From the NCBI RefSeq assembly GCF_008831285.2, contig NC_045140.1:4195528-4259527 (forward strand): 64,000 nt of DNA, given 5' to 3'. A program made the position numbers and the translations under genes. The stretch is from Nymphaea colorata. Taxonomy: Eukaryota > Streptophyta > Magnoliopsida > Nymphaeales > Nymphaeaceae. This document shows, in pieces, positions 22,256-33,340 of the stretch (the stretch's first letter is position 1; every line of letters begins with the position of its first letter). The notes under the pieces were generated by a model. The model saw only the letters and a program-made list of their open reading frames with translations. It was not told where the DNA came from and searched no databases.

Positions 22256-24365
22256 CAAATCATATAGTCAAAATAAAAGGAGGTACATTTTGTAATTAAA
22301 AAAGAATGTCATTTTTAATCCTTTCATTTTTTTTATTTCCTTTTTTGTCCTCACAAATTTTTTTTCCATTAACCAGGAGTATTTTATTCATTAGCCATAC
22401 TGGCACATGAAAAATTTGTACACCAGTATGACGTACATAACCAGCTTTGAGTTCTCATTGCCAACTGCGCGTTTGACTTTCTTTGAATCATATAGTAGAT
22501 GGCGTTGTAGGATGGCTGTGTTGGAGACTAATTATTTGGCATAGTATCTTCATATATAGTCTTCATTAATTTATCGAATGGTTAAATTAACTTGTCCCGC
22601 ATGCCTCAAAGAGTTCTTCCTATGAGTTGAAGGGCCTAGCTCCTTTCTTCAATTGAATTATTCTTTGTTGGAGTTGATAAATGCAGATTATGTAGTTTTG
22701 GTGGCCTTATACTTCATGTAGGGATTTCCACATTGCTTTGAGGTTTCTATAAAGTGTAAATTCTCTACAAAATTCAGGTTTCACGGAGTTTAATGGCCAC
22801 AACATAATGAATTCATCGTTCGATCTCTATTGTTATTTAGGGTTGGTGTCTTTGGGAGTGGTCTTCTAACCATTAACATACTTGGTTTTTCCTTTAAGAA
22901 GAAGTGAACATGAGGTTGGGCTCTCACACTACCATCTTAGTCTTCACAGAGACTTCATTGCTAGACCGAGATTGGTCTAGCATGACGATATCCATAAACA
23001 CACACCATACTCAAAACCTTAATAACGTATAGTGACAGTGAAGGAATGAGGAAAAAGAGCAGTCAACTTCACGTGTTTCAGTTGATCCAAACTACATCCA
23101 TGACAAACCAACGTAGAATGCTTTGATATTCAATGGTTCCTCCAGTTTATAATTGCATGCATGTTCCCTTTTATGAAAGATAGAAAGAATCTGATTAGCA
23201 TAAGAGATAACAACAACAGATATTAGGAAGGTTTTCCTTGATGGGTCATGAGTAGGAGAAGATGTGGTTTACATTTTGTAGAGATTCTGCCAGATCTGGA
23301 TGGTGAAGTAAGCTACTTTCCTCTTAATGTCGGAAAAAAATGATTGATAGAAAAATGTTTTGGCCTACATAAATTTATGTGTAAAGATTCTGAAACTTCA
23401 GTGCCAACTGAAAATTTACAAAAGCACATTCATAACGCGTGATACATAAGATGCAAAACTTTTAGAGTTTTTTCTACAAATGCGTGAATGGTATTGTATG
23501 GATCTGGTATCTCTCCATGTAATCGAACATGCCACAAGAGATGTTCCTTGAATGAATGCAAAAACATCAAGTCGGATAATCTTTCATTTCTAATGTGCAT
23601 TTAGCTTGATGTATATACACTTAAATATGGGCGCTTCTCAGCTTGAACTTGTTATCAAGATCCTTGAATGGAGTATGGGCCCAATGTGCCAAGTTTTCCA
23701 AATGAATTGGTCAAAATAAATAGAAATGTGAAGTGGGTGTTGTCTCCAAAGTGTACTTGAGCTTCATTGAATGATTTTTCACCATTGATGATGGAATCCA
23801 AGTCTCAAGGGCAGGTATAATCTTTAATAATTTGTTTAAATGGGTCGTCTCTAATAGGTCTTAAATCTCTCCTTTACTAATTTTTGCAACCTTATCTAGT
23901 TTATGGGCATTTGTTATACAGTAAGAACTGCAATGGATACTTCCTCCCATATGTTATAAGGTGTTTTCTCCCTTTTTTCAATATATACTTGACCTACCCT
24001 TTTTTTCCTTGTGATTTAATTTATTATAATGTCAAAGAAAAAGTGTGCATTGTTCAGTTTGCCCTTGGAAGCAGTGGTGGAGCCAAACATGTTTAGCTGA
24101 GACCAGGGATGGAACTAGGAATTTTTTTTTATTGGGGAAGCCGAAATATAGTTCCAATTTTTTTGATAAGGGCTGGAATATAATTTTTTTTAAAATTTTT
24201 ATATAAACTAAATGAAAATTTTTTGAAATTACATGTAATTTTTTTTTTTGCTTTTTTCAAAAATTTGAGTCGAGGCCATGGCCTCTGCTGGCACCCTCTT
24301 GGCTTTGCCCCTAGCTGAAGGGCACTTACTATATATTTGAGGGGCATTTTATATCAAAATATGCA
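22250..24365. repeat. Unit-1 copy of duplicated intergenic segment b
   Basis: Collinear with 40525-42165 with many small indels. Shared landmarks include 'ctttgaatcatatagtagat', 'ggcgttgtaggatggctgtg', 'gatacataagatgcaaaa', 'tatgggcatttgttatacag', 'gctggcaccctcttggcttt' and 'ttgcccctagctgaagggca'. Unit 1 has about 400 bp near 22.93-23.43 kb that is reduced in unit 2. No gene is seen; short frames such as 23884-24096 are conserved only because the DNA is duplicated. Confidence 0.85.
22310..22445. repeat. Dispersed 'TTTTTGTCCT...GGCACATGAAA' repeat
   Basis: A T-rich stretch with 'tttttgtcct', then 'cattaaccaggagtatttt', then 'actggcacatgaaaaatt'. Related stretches occur at 37345-37450, 38695-38810, 40600-40700 and 63760-63880. 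It looks like a short dispersed family whose ends are not defined. Confidence 0.45.
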
Positions 24366-24504
24366 AAAATTTGGGGTTAACCAATATGTAAATAAGGAAA
24401 TTTTATTTGACTGTGCTTGCCCACACAAGCACACATGTAGCTCCACCTCTGCCGGGATGTGCACCAATAGGCCCTTTGCACGTTCATATATAAGTTAATA
24501 CTCC

Positions 24505-24905
24505 TTTTAACTTAGAATTTAAAGCTTGGAAAAACTTAAACCTTCCAATAAAGTAGGAAGAACTATTTTTTTTGCCAATTTATCTTCACAGAACAACAAA
24601 AACTTAATCCCGCCATTATTGATGAGATCTCCCCTCAGCTTCTTTCATTAATTAGAGAATGAAATAAATGGGTCAAACAGATGGAGTGCATGTACTTTTC
24701 AAACAACATAAAACACATTTTGCAACACATAATGACTACACATGGTACTGAGCTGCTAATTAGCCATGGTTAAAGTAGCAAGAGAATGGACTTGATTAAC
24801 AGGTGCAAACGACAAAGATGAATTTGACAACTTGCAGCTACAGGGACAGTTTGAAAGGGTTCATTTTTGCCTTAAGTGGAGGATGAATTAAACCAAATAA
24901 AAAAA
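24505..24905. repeat. Unit-1 copy of duplicated segment c (out of order in unit 2)
   Basis: Matches 39720-40105: 'agaatttaaagcttggaaaa', 'gccaatttatcttca', 'agagaatgaaataaatgg', 'acataaaacacatttt', and 'aaagatgaatttgac' against 'aaagatggatttatc'. In unit 1 it follows segment b; in unit 2 it precedes segment b. Non-coding. Confidence 0.7.
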
Positions 24906-25169
24906 ACTAATTAAATAACTAAACTCTAACAACCCAAAAAAGAAAGAAATTCAAATTGAAAATCTGTTCGCTTCACGTTTCTTGAGGAAGTGCAAAGATA
25001 GGCAGCTAAACAATGTAATTGCATGAAAAATGTATAATATATACTATACCTCTTAGTAATATATTAGAAAGAGAGAATGCATAAATACGGTCACATAATA
25101 ATGTGCTTGTAGCTCACCTACCTATATGAACTCATTATAAACTATTAGGAACTTGAAAGAGACGTAAGT

Positions 25170-25393
25170 GGTATATAGATATGAAGTTAATTTCTTGGAA
25201 TTAATAGCCCAACCACATCCTTTGCATAATTGCCTCGATTGAATGTGCAGATATGGGTCTGGTGGATCAATCATCTTCTTGATTAGCTTCACATTCCTGT
25301 TCGATAACTCATCAAATTCATGAAAGGCCATCAAGGTGGTAAAAATATTCTCAAGGATTTTTCAATTGACTTGGCTTTCTTTCTTTCTTTTTT

Positions 25394-25449
<56 letters not shown>

Positions 25450-25740
25450 CATAGTCATAATATTCTGTAAATTAGTTGAATCCAGGATAAACTCTGGGTC
25501 ACATCATGAAGCAAATCGTTTCGAGACGCTTCTAAAATATCGTTGTAGTTGCCGACCTTCTTTATGTAAATAAAGCAACGTCCTGTAAATTAGTTGAATC
25601 CAATAGACTCAATAAGTTGCTCTTAAGCATATGATTTAACTGGGATAGTCAACTCTTATGACTATCACTTCTGGCACGAGATGAATAGGATTAGACAGAG
25701 TTGTGTGCAACGTTCTATGCACCCAACATACATACACGCA
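25170..25740. repeat. Unit-1 copy of duplicated intergenic segment d
   Basis: Collinear with 42170-42615 through 'tagatatgaagtta', 'ccacatcctttgcataattg', 'gtggatcaatcatcttcttg' and 'ttaagcatatgatttaact'. Unit 1 has a poly-T expansion and about 115 extra bp, bordered by a repeat of 'ctgtaaattagttgaatcca' at 25466 and 25581. Confidence 0.8.
25395..25446. repeat. Poly-T tract of about 52 bases
   Basis: An unbroken T run. The duplicated counterpart near 42430 has only a short T run, so the tract expanded after the duplication, or it is partly a sequencing or assembly artefact. Confidence 0.9.
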
Positions 25741-25904
25741 TGGGTAGAGGGAGGGGGGCCCGCTTGAGCCGTAGCTCGGATGAGCACAGAAATTTTTTTT
25801 TACATTGAAAAAATCAAATTTTTTTAGTTTGGCCCTGCCTATCGCTCCTTTTGTCCCGACCCATAGATTTGTTTGGCCCGCCCCTTAAAAAAATCCTTGC
25901 TCCA

Positions 25905-26284
25905 CAAATAAAAGAAGGAAACGTTTTTAAAATTATGAGAAAATAAATGTTCTTTTAAGTTTTTTTTTGTCTATTTCTTCTTTTGTCCTTACAAAAAGTT
26001 TCTTCTTTCTATTTAAATAGAGACATTTTCGTCATTAACAGTGCTGCAAAAAATTTCTTCTTTCTATTTAATTGGAGACATTTTCGTCATTAACAGTGCT
26101 GGCTTTAGACTAAATTTCATGCCCAGCTCGGCGTGCATAACCTCCGATATATGCACGAACATGACAAAGCAGTGGCAGAGCCACGTTGTAGCTGGTGTAG
26201 GCAGTTACCCACTAAATCTATTTTATTTTGAAACTTTTCATGAAATGTTAATTTTTTTACATAGGAGCGCCCCTTCAAATTTAA
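25905..26284. repeat. Unit-1 copy of duplicated intergenic segment e
   Basis: Matches 42615-42885: 'gaaacgtttttaaaatt', 'cttcttttgtccttacaaaa', 'agcagtggcagagccacgtt', 'gttacccactaaatctattt', 'cataggagcgcccctt'. Unit 1 also repeats 'tttcttctttctattta' and 'gagacattttcgtcattaac' (26000 and 26060), a local duplication of about 60 bp. Confidence 0.8.
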
Positions 26285-27048
26285 ACTTAAATGCCCTAGG
26301 GCATCGGGTGGGGCCAGGCTAGCCCGGCCCATTAAAAAATCCAAAGATGAGCCCAATTACTGTATTGGGCCAGCCCGATACCCGGCCTGTTAAAAATCGG
26401 GCCGGTTCAGGTCGATAATTAATCGGGCCCGGCCCGGCCCGATTGGCCAGCCTGAGTGGTTTCCCTTCTCTTTCTTCCTCCTTTCCTCGCATTTTTTCGC
26501 CAGTTCGCCTTTTGTGCATCTCTTCGCCTTCTGTGCAGCAGAAGAAGAAGATAATAGAAAGAAGAAGAAAAACCTTATGTGGCCGGAATCTTAACGCTTC
26601 CTGTTACTGAGCGCGAGTTCCAAATCCTCCAGACCGACCTCTTCTCCACATTCATCGTGTATCCTCTCCCCTTCCCACTGCTTCACCCTTCCACACTCAA
26701 ACTGGAAATCGCCTCCAACACCATCACCAGTGGCGAGACAGGGAGATCTTCTGCGATGGCTGCGACGGTGGCTGGGGGCTCAGAGGCAGCGAGCAGGACG
26801 ATGGCCGACGGTGACGGTGAGCTTCGATGGGCGACGACACAAGCCCTAATTTGATAAAAAGGTGTTTTGTTGTCGGGCTTTTCGGGCCTCGACGGGCAGA
26901 GATCCAAACCCGAGCCCAGCCCATTAGAGTTCCGCGCCGGGTTGGGCCCGATGAAAAAAAGCCCAAAATCGTTTTTTATTACCCGAGCCCGGGCCAGTTG
27001 GGCGCGTACTGGGTACTCGGCGGTGGCTCGGCCCGGTGCTCAGGCTTA
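26285..27048. mobile_element. GC-rich insertion, probable non-autonomous DNA element
   Basis: Unit 2 lacks this stretch: there 'aaacttagagtggcc' runs directly into 'ttaactaaaaattttt', while unit 1 holds about 760 bp between the same words. Both ends are GC-rich and partly inverted relative to each other (left 'aggctagcccggccc', right 'ggctcggcccggtgct'). The interior (about 26450-26860) is atypically GC-rich with (GAA)n and CTTC stretches and resembles a plant gene 5' region. An open frame at 26579-26854 has no known domain. It may carry a captured gene fragment. Class is inferred from the GGGCC-rich ends. Confidence 0.55.
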
Positions 27049-27877
27049 TCCTTAACTAAAAATTTTTAGCTCTATTACCCAGTAATTAATGTTATGGTGA
27101 TGACTGCAAATCTGCAATTGTCATTAAAAGTTTAGACAGGCCCATGTGCGCGTGCCTCAGTTTAGTAATACCTTGTTCAATAGGTAGAAACTTTACAATT
27201 AATTCAATAGTACTTTGATCAATCTATATGCATTGTAGGTTGTGACTAATAGTCTTCTACCTTCTTTTTTTGGTAAGTTGCCATTATGGAAAAATTCTTG
27301 GTAGTTCACGAGAGGTAAGACCATCCCCATCCTCTTGGCCCCTAGGTATATGACTGCTTCATAACTTGAGCACTAATTTACAGTACACCCTTTAATCTGA
27401 ACATCGCGCAACCACCATCTCCAGTCCAAAAAAAAAAAGCTTACTCCAAAATCAAACAGAGGGCTTGTTGTCAATGCAACCCTGGGCCGACCAGCTATGT
27501 TACCTCTCTTGAAGCCATTGTGGACAAGTTCCTGAATGGTTAGATACTAAAAGTAATCACAGTTGGTCTTGGTATCCATGTGTTAGCTAATATTTTTTTT
27601 ATAGCTAACCCGTCCCATATAACTATATAATGAACTCAACTCAAATGTAGGGGCTATTTCACAGTATGACCCAAGGAAGGATTGCTTCTACATTCAACAT
27701 TTGCCACCATAGTACATTTTCGCTTATACTAAAACTGCATAAAAAGCTGTATCCAGCTAAGTTAATGTTCCATGAAGGTCAAGTAATTATATAGAAAGAC
27801 AAATGTAGTCTTCTATAAAAAGAGACCATTTTAAAAGGGCCTACTGAACTTCTGTGTCAGAAATCTATGTCGGTCCT
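27049..27877. repeat. Unit-1 copy of duplicated segment f, with the empty gypsy site
   Basis: Collinear with 42893-44031: 'aatgttatggtgatgactgc', 'agacaggcccatgtgcgcgt', 'cagagggcttgttg', 'ggtcttggtatccat', 'atgttccatgaaggtcaa', 'gacaaatgtagtcttctata'. Unit 2 carries an extra insertion at 43561-43847. The words 'gtcggtcctattacagtac' near 27870-27888 are uninterrupted here and are split by the gypsy element in unit 2. Confidence 0.85.
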
Positions 27878-29100
27878 ATTACAGTACTTCAAAATTTTGA
27901 CGAATTTACAGCTTCGAAGGTTACGACTGGTTTTGGCTGGAGCATTCCTATGGCCTCTCATAGCATGCACCTTGGTATAATGCATTTCATCTGGTCGGTG
28001 ACAGTAGAAGGGATCCGCACGATTCAAGTGAATGGTGACTCTAGCTATCCATAGTTACCATGTCATCTAGTCAATGCAGTTCATCTAATGCAGATGGATG
28101 GTTTGAGAGAAAAACATTAAAAAAATAAAAACTAATATTACATGACGAAAATGTCCATCACCATTTTCTCTTTGTTTTTCTCTTAACTGTTCATCATGTT
28201 AAATCAGACGGTCCTGGTTAGATGGTTGGATGAAAACAAGAAAAAATAAGTGAACGAATGTAGGATGACAAAAATACCCTCTACATTTTTCTCTTTATTC
28301 TTTTCTTAACCTTTTATCATGTTAGATTGGATGGCCTTTGTTAGTCGGTTAGGTAACTTTAAAAAAGTAAAATATATTTTGCATTTATGTCAGGCTAACA
28401 AATAATAATAATATATCACCCAATCATTTTCCTTTTATTGTTTCATTCTCAACTAATTCATTTATTCATGGATAGTTTAAATCTATCAATATTAGAATAT
28501 TTGAAGCAAGTGTCACCAAATTGGTCTCGGTGACTCTGACTCTGCGTGCACCAACTTGCATTGGGAAGTCGACCCCTCCATTTCAAATTGATTATTAGGA
28601 ACCAAACGAAGGACAAAGATTTTTAATTTGTACCATGCATAATCCTGCATATTTTCACTTTCTTTTTCCCCTTTTGAATGATGTAAGAAGACAAAAACTT
28701 TCAGCCATTTGTTGTCTAAGGACTTCTAGTTTGATTTTGCAATTTACGTTGGTCATTGATGGACAGTACGTCTCAGTCTCTTCACCTACCTGTTTGTTTC
28801 CCTTTAACGGGTATATTGTACTCATTGAGGGAGGCTTGACAATAAGCCTTGTATGATTGAGTAGAGAGTAGTTGGGCGTCAGTGCCGAACTCAACTTCAT
28901 TTAAAGGAAGGCTGAAGGTTCCCACTTGGCCTTGCAAATGGGCAGGATATATATTATTGTATCGGGTGTTCGATATTTTATAATTCGGTCGAAGACATAA
29001 ATGCATGTCCTGATCTCTTCCGTTTGTTGTATCCTGACTATAGTTTTAAAATTTAAACAAAGGCTAAAATATAATTTTTCAAATTTTTTATATCTGCACA
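27877..29100. repeat. Unit-1 copy of duplicated segment g
   Basis: Collinear with 59176-60180: 'tcctatggcctctcatagca', 'tgcaccttggtataatgcat', 'tgttagattggat', 'acaaaaactttcagccattt', 'ttcatttaaaggaaggctga'. No gene found; short frames at 28635-28900 are incidental. Confidence 0.85.
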
Positions 29101-29103
29101 CCC

Positions 29104-29394
29104 TGCCGCTAAATAGAGAGAACGCCTCTTTAGTTGACTAGAGTTTTTGTAAATAGTTGGAAACATATCAATGCATTACCAGTCCAAATTAACTTACGGG
29201 GCCCTTAATGTACGCTTCTTTTTCTTCGAATTATGGTAGAGAAAGAGTCAAATCAAAATTTTCTTTTGGGAGATGAATTATGTTGTAATTTAGTCTATCA
29301 AGACTGTTGGCTGATCAGGATTGAGAATAATCAAGATTTTTGAGAGATGTTCACTGTTGTTGGTTAGGGTTTATGTGATTAGTTGGAAAGACAA
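29104..29394 (-). promoter_or_regulatory. Orphan P450-promoter fragment, unit 1
   Basis: Starts with 'ctgccgctaaatagagag', the equivalent of the TATA-containing word before the three P450 genes, and continues with 'ttgactagagtttttgtaaa', 'agttggaaacatatcaatgc', 'aaattttcttttgggagatg' and 'gactgttggctgatcagga'. These match the region upstream of copy 3 (63411-63630). No P450 exon lies to its left, where exon 1 should be. A second fragment ('tttatgtgattagttgga', 29369) begins and is cut off at the copia junction. Confidence 0.65.
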
Positions 29395-29399
29395 CGGAA

Positions 29400-32300
29400 A
29401 AATCAAAGTTCCAACCACTACTGATCCCAATTATGATGAATGGGAATCATAGAATGACATGGTTATGACATGGCTGCCCAACTCTATGGAACCATCCATA
29501 GCAAATCTTTTCACATACCAAGATACCGCGCACGGAATATGGGAGGCTCTGAATGAACTTTATAGTGAGCAAAATAATCTTACTCGAGTATACTAAATAC
29601 AATGCGAAATTGCCAATCTCACCCACCATGACCAAGACATACAACGGTACATTGGAAGACTTAGGAGCCTATATGATGAGCTCCTCCAATATCGACCAGC
29701 AACCTTTGATCCAGTCATTTATAAACAGCGATTTGAAGAAGATCAAATTTCCAAGGTCCTCGCAGGATTGAGTGAGGACTATGAATCCTTAAGGACTCAA
29801 ATCCTCAACACTATACCACTGTCAAAATTCAATGCTATTCATCAAATGATTCAAAGAGAGGTGTCGAGGCGAAGAGTCATGAGCATCCCTCCTAAAACAG
29901 ATTCCATAGGAGACAGCCAAGAAAACATGACATGCCTCTCACAATCGGGCATCAAACAAGGCATACAAAGGTATCACTCGAACACACAGAAAAATCGCAG
30001 CAAACTTAAGTGTACTCATTGCAGGAAATTGGGTCACACGTGCGACCGCTGCTGGGAACTTGTGGGACGACCAGGGAAGGAAAATGGATCTCCTTCAATT
30101 CCAGACAAAGACGTCAACCTTGCAAACTTTGTCACCAAAGAGGACCTAGAAAAATTCTTTCAGAAATTCTCAAAATCAAATCTAGTATCTTCCCAACCAG
30201 TGAGTGACGTCTTTGAAGGTAAGCTCTATGCCTCAATGACTGCCACCAAAAATAAATCTTGGATAGTTGATTCTGGTGTGATCACATGACTAATGATCCC
30301 ACAAGACTTGCCGATCTAAATAAAGATCTTCATCGTTCTGTTTTTTCTGCTAATGGGTCACCTATAGAAGTTGCTGGCATTGGAAAAACAACATTTTTCA
30401 AGAAACATATTAGTTCTGCCTTACTTGTTCCTAAGCTTGCTGTCAACCTTATGCCTGTTAGCAAAATCGCTCAAGATTATGATTGTCTTGTTATTTTTTT
30501 CCAAGAAGGATGTAACGTTTCAGGACCCGAGCACGAAGAAAGTGATTGGTAAGGGCTGACGCCATGGTGACCTTTATATTGTAGACACCAACAGTTTGAG
30601 TTTTTTCACAAACTCGACTCAAAGGACGGAGTATCAAATTTGGCATGCTCGATTAGGACACATATGTGATCGGAACCTCAGTTGTCTCATTCCATCCCTC
30701 ACCATTGATGATAATAAAGCATGTGATGCATGTGAATTCGCAAAATTTACACGCCTTCCTTTTTAGCCAACTCATGAAAGGTCTGGATAAGCTTTTGATC
30801 ATATCCACTCACATGTTTGGGGACCTGCTCCAGAGGACTCTCATGCTGGTTTTAAGTTCTATGTCTCTTTCATTGATGATATGACTCGTGTAACTTGGAT
30901 TTATTTTCGCAAAAACAAAAGTGAAGTGCCCAAAATTTTTTACGAATTTTATGTTTTCATTATTACTCAGTATGGTGTTAAGATTAAAATGCTTCGCTCT
31001 AATAATGGTGGTGAATATGTTAATGATGCATTGAAAAACTTTATGAGGAAGCATGAAATACAACCCCAATATACATGCGTCGCGATGCCTCAGCAAAACG
31101 GCACTGCAGAAAGGAAAAACTGGCAACTTCTAAATATTGGTCGAGCTCTTATGATGCACATGAACATCTCCAATGTTTTGGAGTGAAGCCATTAGGACAA
31201 CATGTTATATATCCAATTGAGTTCCAAACTCTGGCATCGACGAAAAAATTCTTTTTGAACTTCTTCTCAACAAGTCACTCTCACTCAAACACCTCAGGAT
31301 ATTTGGGTGCAAATGTTTCGTACATGTTCAAGATAGATTTAGAAATAAATTTCAGCGACGTGCCATCAAGTGTATCTTCTTGGTATACTCAAGCAAGAAG
31401 AGAGGGTATCGCTGTTTTGACCCTCTCTCTAAACGCATGATTATTTCTCGGGATGTAAAGTTCTATGAAATTAAACATTTCTTTGATAGTTGCATACATG
31501 GGGAGGCAAATAACAAAAACTCTACTGAAAATGGTGTTGATGACATTCCATGTCCACTGGCAAACATCTTCGCGAGACAAACACCTACATGCCAACCAGG
31601 GATTGTCCACTTTCCCAGTGACGACAGCAGTCTTGAAAGCACTATTTTGGAGGAGGGTGAATTAACCACCAACATTGAATCTCAACCAGGCCTAAGACGT
31701 TCCTAGAGTGACTCGGCCTCCATCCAAGTTAAGTGATTACTATACTTACTTATCCGCTGAAAGTCTTCATTCAATAGAAAACTATCTCTCGTTTGAAGCT
31801 CTTTCTCATAATTACAAGTCACACACATTTGCTACTTATGGGCATCAAGAGCCAATAAACTTTAATGAAGCTAGTGCGACTTACGGTGGAGGGCAGCTAT
31901 GAAAGAAGAAATCAAGGCACTTGAAGGAAATCATACTTGGGATCTTGTTCCTCTACCAGATGGAAAGAAATTGGTAGGTTGTAAATGGAACTATAAAATA
32001 AAGTTCAAGAGCAATGGAGAAGTGGAGCGATATAAAGCTCGCCTCGTTGCAAAGGGCTTCACTCAGACAGAATGATTCGATTACAACAAAACCTTTGCCC
32101 TAGTAGCAAAAATGAACACGGTGAGAGCACTTCTTGCAGTTGCATCTATAGAAAGGTGGAACCTCCTCCAACTTGATGTAAAGAATGCATTTTGGAAGAA
32201 GAAGTCTACATGGAAGTGCTGCAAGGAATTAACTATCGATCTGGACATGTTTGCAAACTAAGGAAAGCTCTTTACAGATTAAAGACAATCATCTTGTGCC

Positions 32301-33290
32301 TGGTTCACTCGTCTAAAGACAACACTCATCAACTATGGATTTCAGCAAAGTTCTGCCGATTACACTATGTTCACAATCACCAGAAAAACCAAGGTAACCA
32401 TTTTGCTTGTGTACGTGGATGATATCATTCTTACTGGAGACGACTATGAGATCATGCAAGCTATAAAAAATATTTAAATAGCAAGTTTGAAATCAAAGAT
32501 CTTGGACTACTGTGGTACTTCCTTGTAATAAAAGTGGCTCACTCAGACAAAGGAGTTCTTATATGAATGCAAATACACGATTGATCTCTTGAAAGATACT
32601 AGATATCTAGGTGCCAAACCTGCAACCACGCCCCTTGAGATGAACTGCAAACTAAGGAAAGAAGATGGGGATATTGTAAAAAACAAAGAAAGTTTCCAAA
32701 AACTAGTTGGAAAGCTTATTTATTTGATAGGTACACGGCCTGACATTATGTATGTTGTTAGTGAAATTAGCCAATCCATGCAATAGCCGAGATCTCATCA
32801 TGTTGAAGCAGCTCACCAGATTTTAAGGTACCTAAAGGGGACATCAGGAAAGGGAATCCTAATGAGACGCGATCAATCTCATCATCTTATTGGCTATTGT
32901 GATGTGGACTGGGTTGGAGACCCAAATGACAGACGATCAACATCAGGTTTCTGCACATTTATTGGAAGAAATTTGATCACTTGGCAAAGTAAAAAGCAAG
33001 CCGTAGTAGCCCGATCCAGCGCAGAGGTTGAATACCAAGCCATGGCCATACGTACGTGTGAATTGATTTGGCTTACGTCCCTCCTTAAGGATATGAAGGT
33101 CACAATTCACACTCTAGTGGAACTTAAGTGTGACAACATGGCTGCTATTCATATTGGCGTGAACCCCATATTCCATGAAGGAACTAAACATATCAAGATG
33201 GCACCATTACAACTTCTCATGTTAGAAGTGAATACCAACTTGTTGACATCTTCACAAAAAGTTTGGGGAAAGAAAGACAGAAGATGATTG
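29400..33290 (+). pseudogene. Copia element 2 gag-pol (degenerate)
   Basis: Fragments in all three frames read in copia order. Gag: PTTTDPNYDEWE, IWEALNELY, VLAGLSEDYESLRTQIL; zinc knuckle CTHCRKLGHTCDRC near 30010. Protease: SWIVDSG with a shift directly after it, then HMTNDPTRL in another frame. Integrase: FDHIHSHVWGP, YVSFIDDMTRVTWIYF, then RSNNGGEY where RSDNGGEY is expected, so a catalytic Asp is replaced by Asn, and PQQNGTAERKN. Reverse transcriptase from about 31900: [30 protein letters not shown] followed by a stop, and YVDDIILTGDD near 32413. RNase H: YCDVDWVGDPNDRRSTSGF, WQSKKQAVVARSSAEVEY. Frameshifts and stops throughout show that it is dead and older than element 1. Confidence 0.9.
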
Positions 33291-33340
33291 GGGACAATTT
33301 GGGGCAGACTGATGTCTGCCTACCAACTTGAGGAGGAGTT

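Noticed and set aside
23884-24096. Frame conserved between units 1 and 2 (also at 41682)
   Set aside because: Conserved only because the whole block is duplicated; differences are spread over all codon positions and the length is not kept.
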